Shown: positions 62,616 to 64,000 of the stretch, piece after piece
Layout of the letters: each line of letters starts with the position of its first letter
Numbering within the stretch: position 1 is the first letter of the stretch
Assembly: GCF_025717005.1 (NCBI RefSeq)
Contig: NZ_JAOVZU010000005.1
Location: forward strand, 124,001 to 188,000
Source: Actinotalea endophytica
GTDB taxonomy: Bacteria > Actinomycetota > Actinomycetes > Actinomycetales > Cellulomonadaceae
Direction: 5' to 3'
Length of the DNA: 64,000 bases
Translations under genes and position numbers: made by a program
Notes under the pieces: generated by a model
Databases searched by the model: none
Seen by the model: the letters and a program-made list of their open reading frames with translations, nothing else
Told to the model about the DNA's origin: nothing

Positions 62616-64000
62616 GTGAACGCGCTGGAGTGGACCGACCTTGATCGTCGCGCGGTGGACACCGTGCGAGTGCTGGCCGCAGACGCGGTCGAGAAGGTCG
62701 GCAACGGCCACCCTGGGACGGCGATCTCGCTGGCCCCGCTCGCCTACCTGCTCTACCAGCGCGTGATGCGCCACGACCCCAGCCAGCCGGAATGGCTCGG
62801 CCGCGACCGCTTCATCCTCTCGGCGGGCCACTCGAGCCTCACCCAGTACATCCAGCTGTACCTGGCCGGCTACGGCCTGTCGCTGTCGGACCTCGAGGCG
62901 CTTCGCACCTGGGGCTCCAAGACCCCGGGTCACCCCGAGTGGGGCCACACCGCCGGCGTCGAGATCACCACCGGTCCGCTCGGCCAGGGCGTGTCCAGCG
63001 CGGTCGGGTTCGCGATGGCCGCCCGCCGGGAGCGCGGCCTGCTCGACCCGGATGCAGCACCCGGCACGAGCCCGTTCGACCACCACGTCTACGTGATCGC
63101 GTCCGACGGTGACCTGCAGGAGGGCGTGTCCTCGGAGGCGTCCTCGATCGCCGGCACCCAGAAGCTCGGCAACCTCGTGGTCGTCTGGGACGACAACCAC
63201 ATCTCGATCGAGGGCGACACGTCGATCGCGTTCACCGAGGACGTGCTGGCCCGCTACGAGGCCTACGGGTGGCACACCCAGTCCGTCGACTGGACGGCGA
63301 CCGGCGAGTACGTCGAGGACGTCGAGGCCCTGAACGCCGCGATCGAGGCCGCGAAGGCGGTCACCGACCAGCCGTCGATCATCCGCCTGCGCACGATCAT
63401 CGCCTGGCCGGCCCCGCACGCGAAGAACACCCACGGTGCGCACGGCGCCAAGCTCGGTGGCGACGAGGTCGCCGCGCTCAAGGAGGTCCTCGGCTTCGAC
63501 CCGACCGCGTCGTTCGCGGTGGAGCCCGAGGTCATCGCGCACACCCGGGCCGCGGTCCGTCGGGGCGAGGCCGCGCACGCGGAGTGGGACGTCCGGCTCG
63601 CCGAGTGGCGTGCCGCCAACCCCGAGCGCTCCGCACTGCTCGACCGGCTCGTCGCGCACGAGCTCCCCGAGGGCTGGGCCGACGCCCTTCCCACGTTCGA
63701 GGCCGGGACCTCGGTCGCAACGCGCGCGGCCTCCGGCAAGATCCTCGGCGCCCTCGCACCCGTGCTGCCCGAGCTGTGGGGCGGCTCGGCCGACCTGGCC
63801 GGCTCGAACAACACCACGATGAAGGGCGAGCCCTCGTTCCTGCCGCCCGAGCGCTCGTCGCACGAGTTCGCCGGTGACTGGTACGGCCGCACCCTGCACT
63901 TCGGGATCCGCGAGCATGCGATGGGCGCGATCCTCAACGGCATCGCCCTGCACGGCCTGACCCGGCCGTACGGCGGCACCTTCTTCACCTTCAGCGACTA
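62616..64000 (+). CDS. tkt: Transketolase, 3' end outside window
   Basis: First 461 residues of an expected ~700. Transketolase moves two-carbon units between sugar phosphates in the pentose phosphate pathway, using thiamine diphosphate. The N-terminal cofactor-binding domain shows KVGNGHPGTAISLAP near residue 25, LSAGHSSLTQYIQLYLAG, TGPLGQGVSSAVGFAMA and ASDGDLQEGVSSEASS (metal-binding GDG-type motif) near residue 170. GTSVATRAASGKILGALA starts the middle domain, and IREHAMGAILNGIAL brings the conserved catalytic glutamate. The GTG at 62616 is preceded by AAGGA at about eleven bases and gives the usual N-terminus. Confidence 0.96.
   Translation, partial: MNALEWTDLDRRAVDTVRVLAADAVEKVGNGHPGTAISLAPLAYLLYQRVMRHDPSQPEWLGRDRFILSAGHSSLTQYIQLYLAGYGLSLSDLEALRTWGSKTPGHPEWGHTAGVEITTGPLGQGVSSAVGFAMAARRERGLLDPDAAPGTSPFDHHVYVIASDGDLQEGVSSEASSIAGTQKLGNLVVVWDDNHISIEGDTSIAFTEDVLARYEAYGWHTQSVDWTATGEYVEDVEALNAAIEAAKAVTDQPSIIRLRTIIAWPAPHAKNTHGAHGAKLGGDEVAALKEVLGFDPTASFAVEPEVIAHTRAAVRRGEAAHAEWDVRLAEWRAANPERSALLDRLVAHELPEGWADALPTFEAGTSVATRAASGKILGALAPVLPELWGGSADLAGSNNTTMKGEPSFLPPERSSHEFAGDWYGRTLHFGIREHAMGAILNGIALHGLTRPYGGTFFTFSD

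Overview
This is high-GC DNA from an aerobic or facultative actinobacterium, most likely a Cellulomonas-like member of the Micrococcales. The taxonomic guess is inferred from base composition, frequent GTG starts, GGAGG ribosome sites and gene order; no marker gene was searched. I see no mobile element, prophage or CRISPR array.

Region 1 (1-8365, minus strand) is the conserved actinobacterial garA/odhI neighbourhood. It runs CDP-alcohol phosphatidyltransferase, DUF881, small basic protein, DUF881, GarA, a MerR regulator (FtsR/Rv1828 type), a DUF151 nuclease-domain protein, a second MerR regulator (Rv1830 type) and pyruvate carboxylase (partial at the window edge). Starts and stops overlap heavily. 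gcvH, present in the M. tuberculosis version of this cluster, is missing.

Region 2 (8500-11341) holds an App1-type phosphatase, a threonine aldolase-like enzyme and a PilZ protein. Region 3 (11393-19643) is a cobalamin module. It contains a PduO-type adenosyltransferase, a cobalamin riboswitch, a membrane-anchored transcobalamin-like (DUF4430) surface protein, a complete ECF transporter (T, fused A-A', S) and the B12-dependent class II ribonucleotide reductase NrdJ. A NrdR box and a DnaA box lie in the nrdJ promoter. The module therefore links vitamin capture, import, activation and the main consumer.

Region 4 (19845-25639) has an M15 peptidase, an APC permease, and a sulfur pair (rhodanese plus MBL-rhodanese) behind a CsoR/CstR-type palindrome. 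Region 5 (25708-34512) is a redox cluster. A 1662-residue pyruvate:ferredoxin oxidoreductase carries its own C-terminal ferredoxin and overlaps by four bases a 948-residue NfnB-NfnA-like (SudA-SudB-like) fusion; a cytidylate kinase-like gene lies upstream. Together they could pass electrons from pyruvate to NADP.

Region 6 (34678-46555) holds an MBL RNase-like protein, an ABC-2 exporter, lipoproteins, a probable copper-linked set (YHS protein, BNR-repeat lipoprotein, DUF3105, 2Fe-2S protein) behind a second CsoR-type palindrome, a ferredoxin reductase, an F420/PPOX-type protein and a protein ending in a perfect nine-residue tandem repeat. Region 7 (46777-52040) has a TE-rich lipoprotein, a DUF255 protein, an acetyltransferase, a CNNM/CBS protein and tRNA-Pro(GGG). 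Region 8 (52139-61316, minus) is the conserved xerD-parA-scpA-scpB-rluB-tyrA-cmk-plsC-der chromosome-maintenance run, with ctaB upstream. Transketolase starts divergently and runs off the right end.
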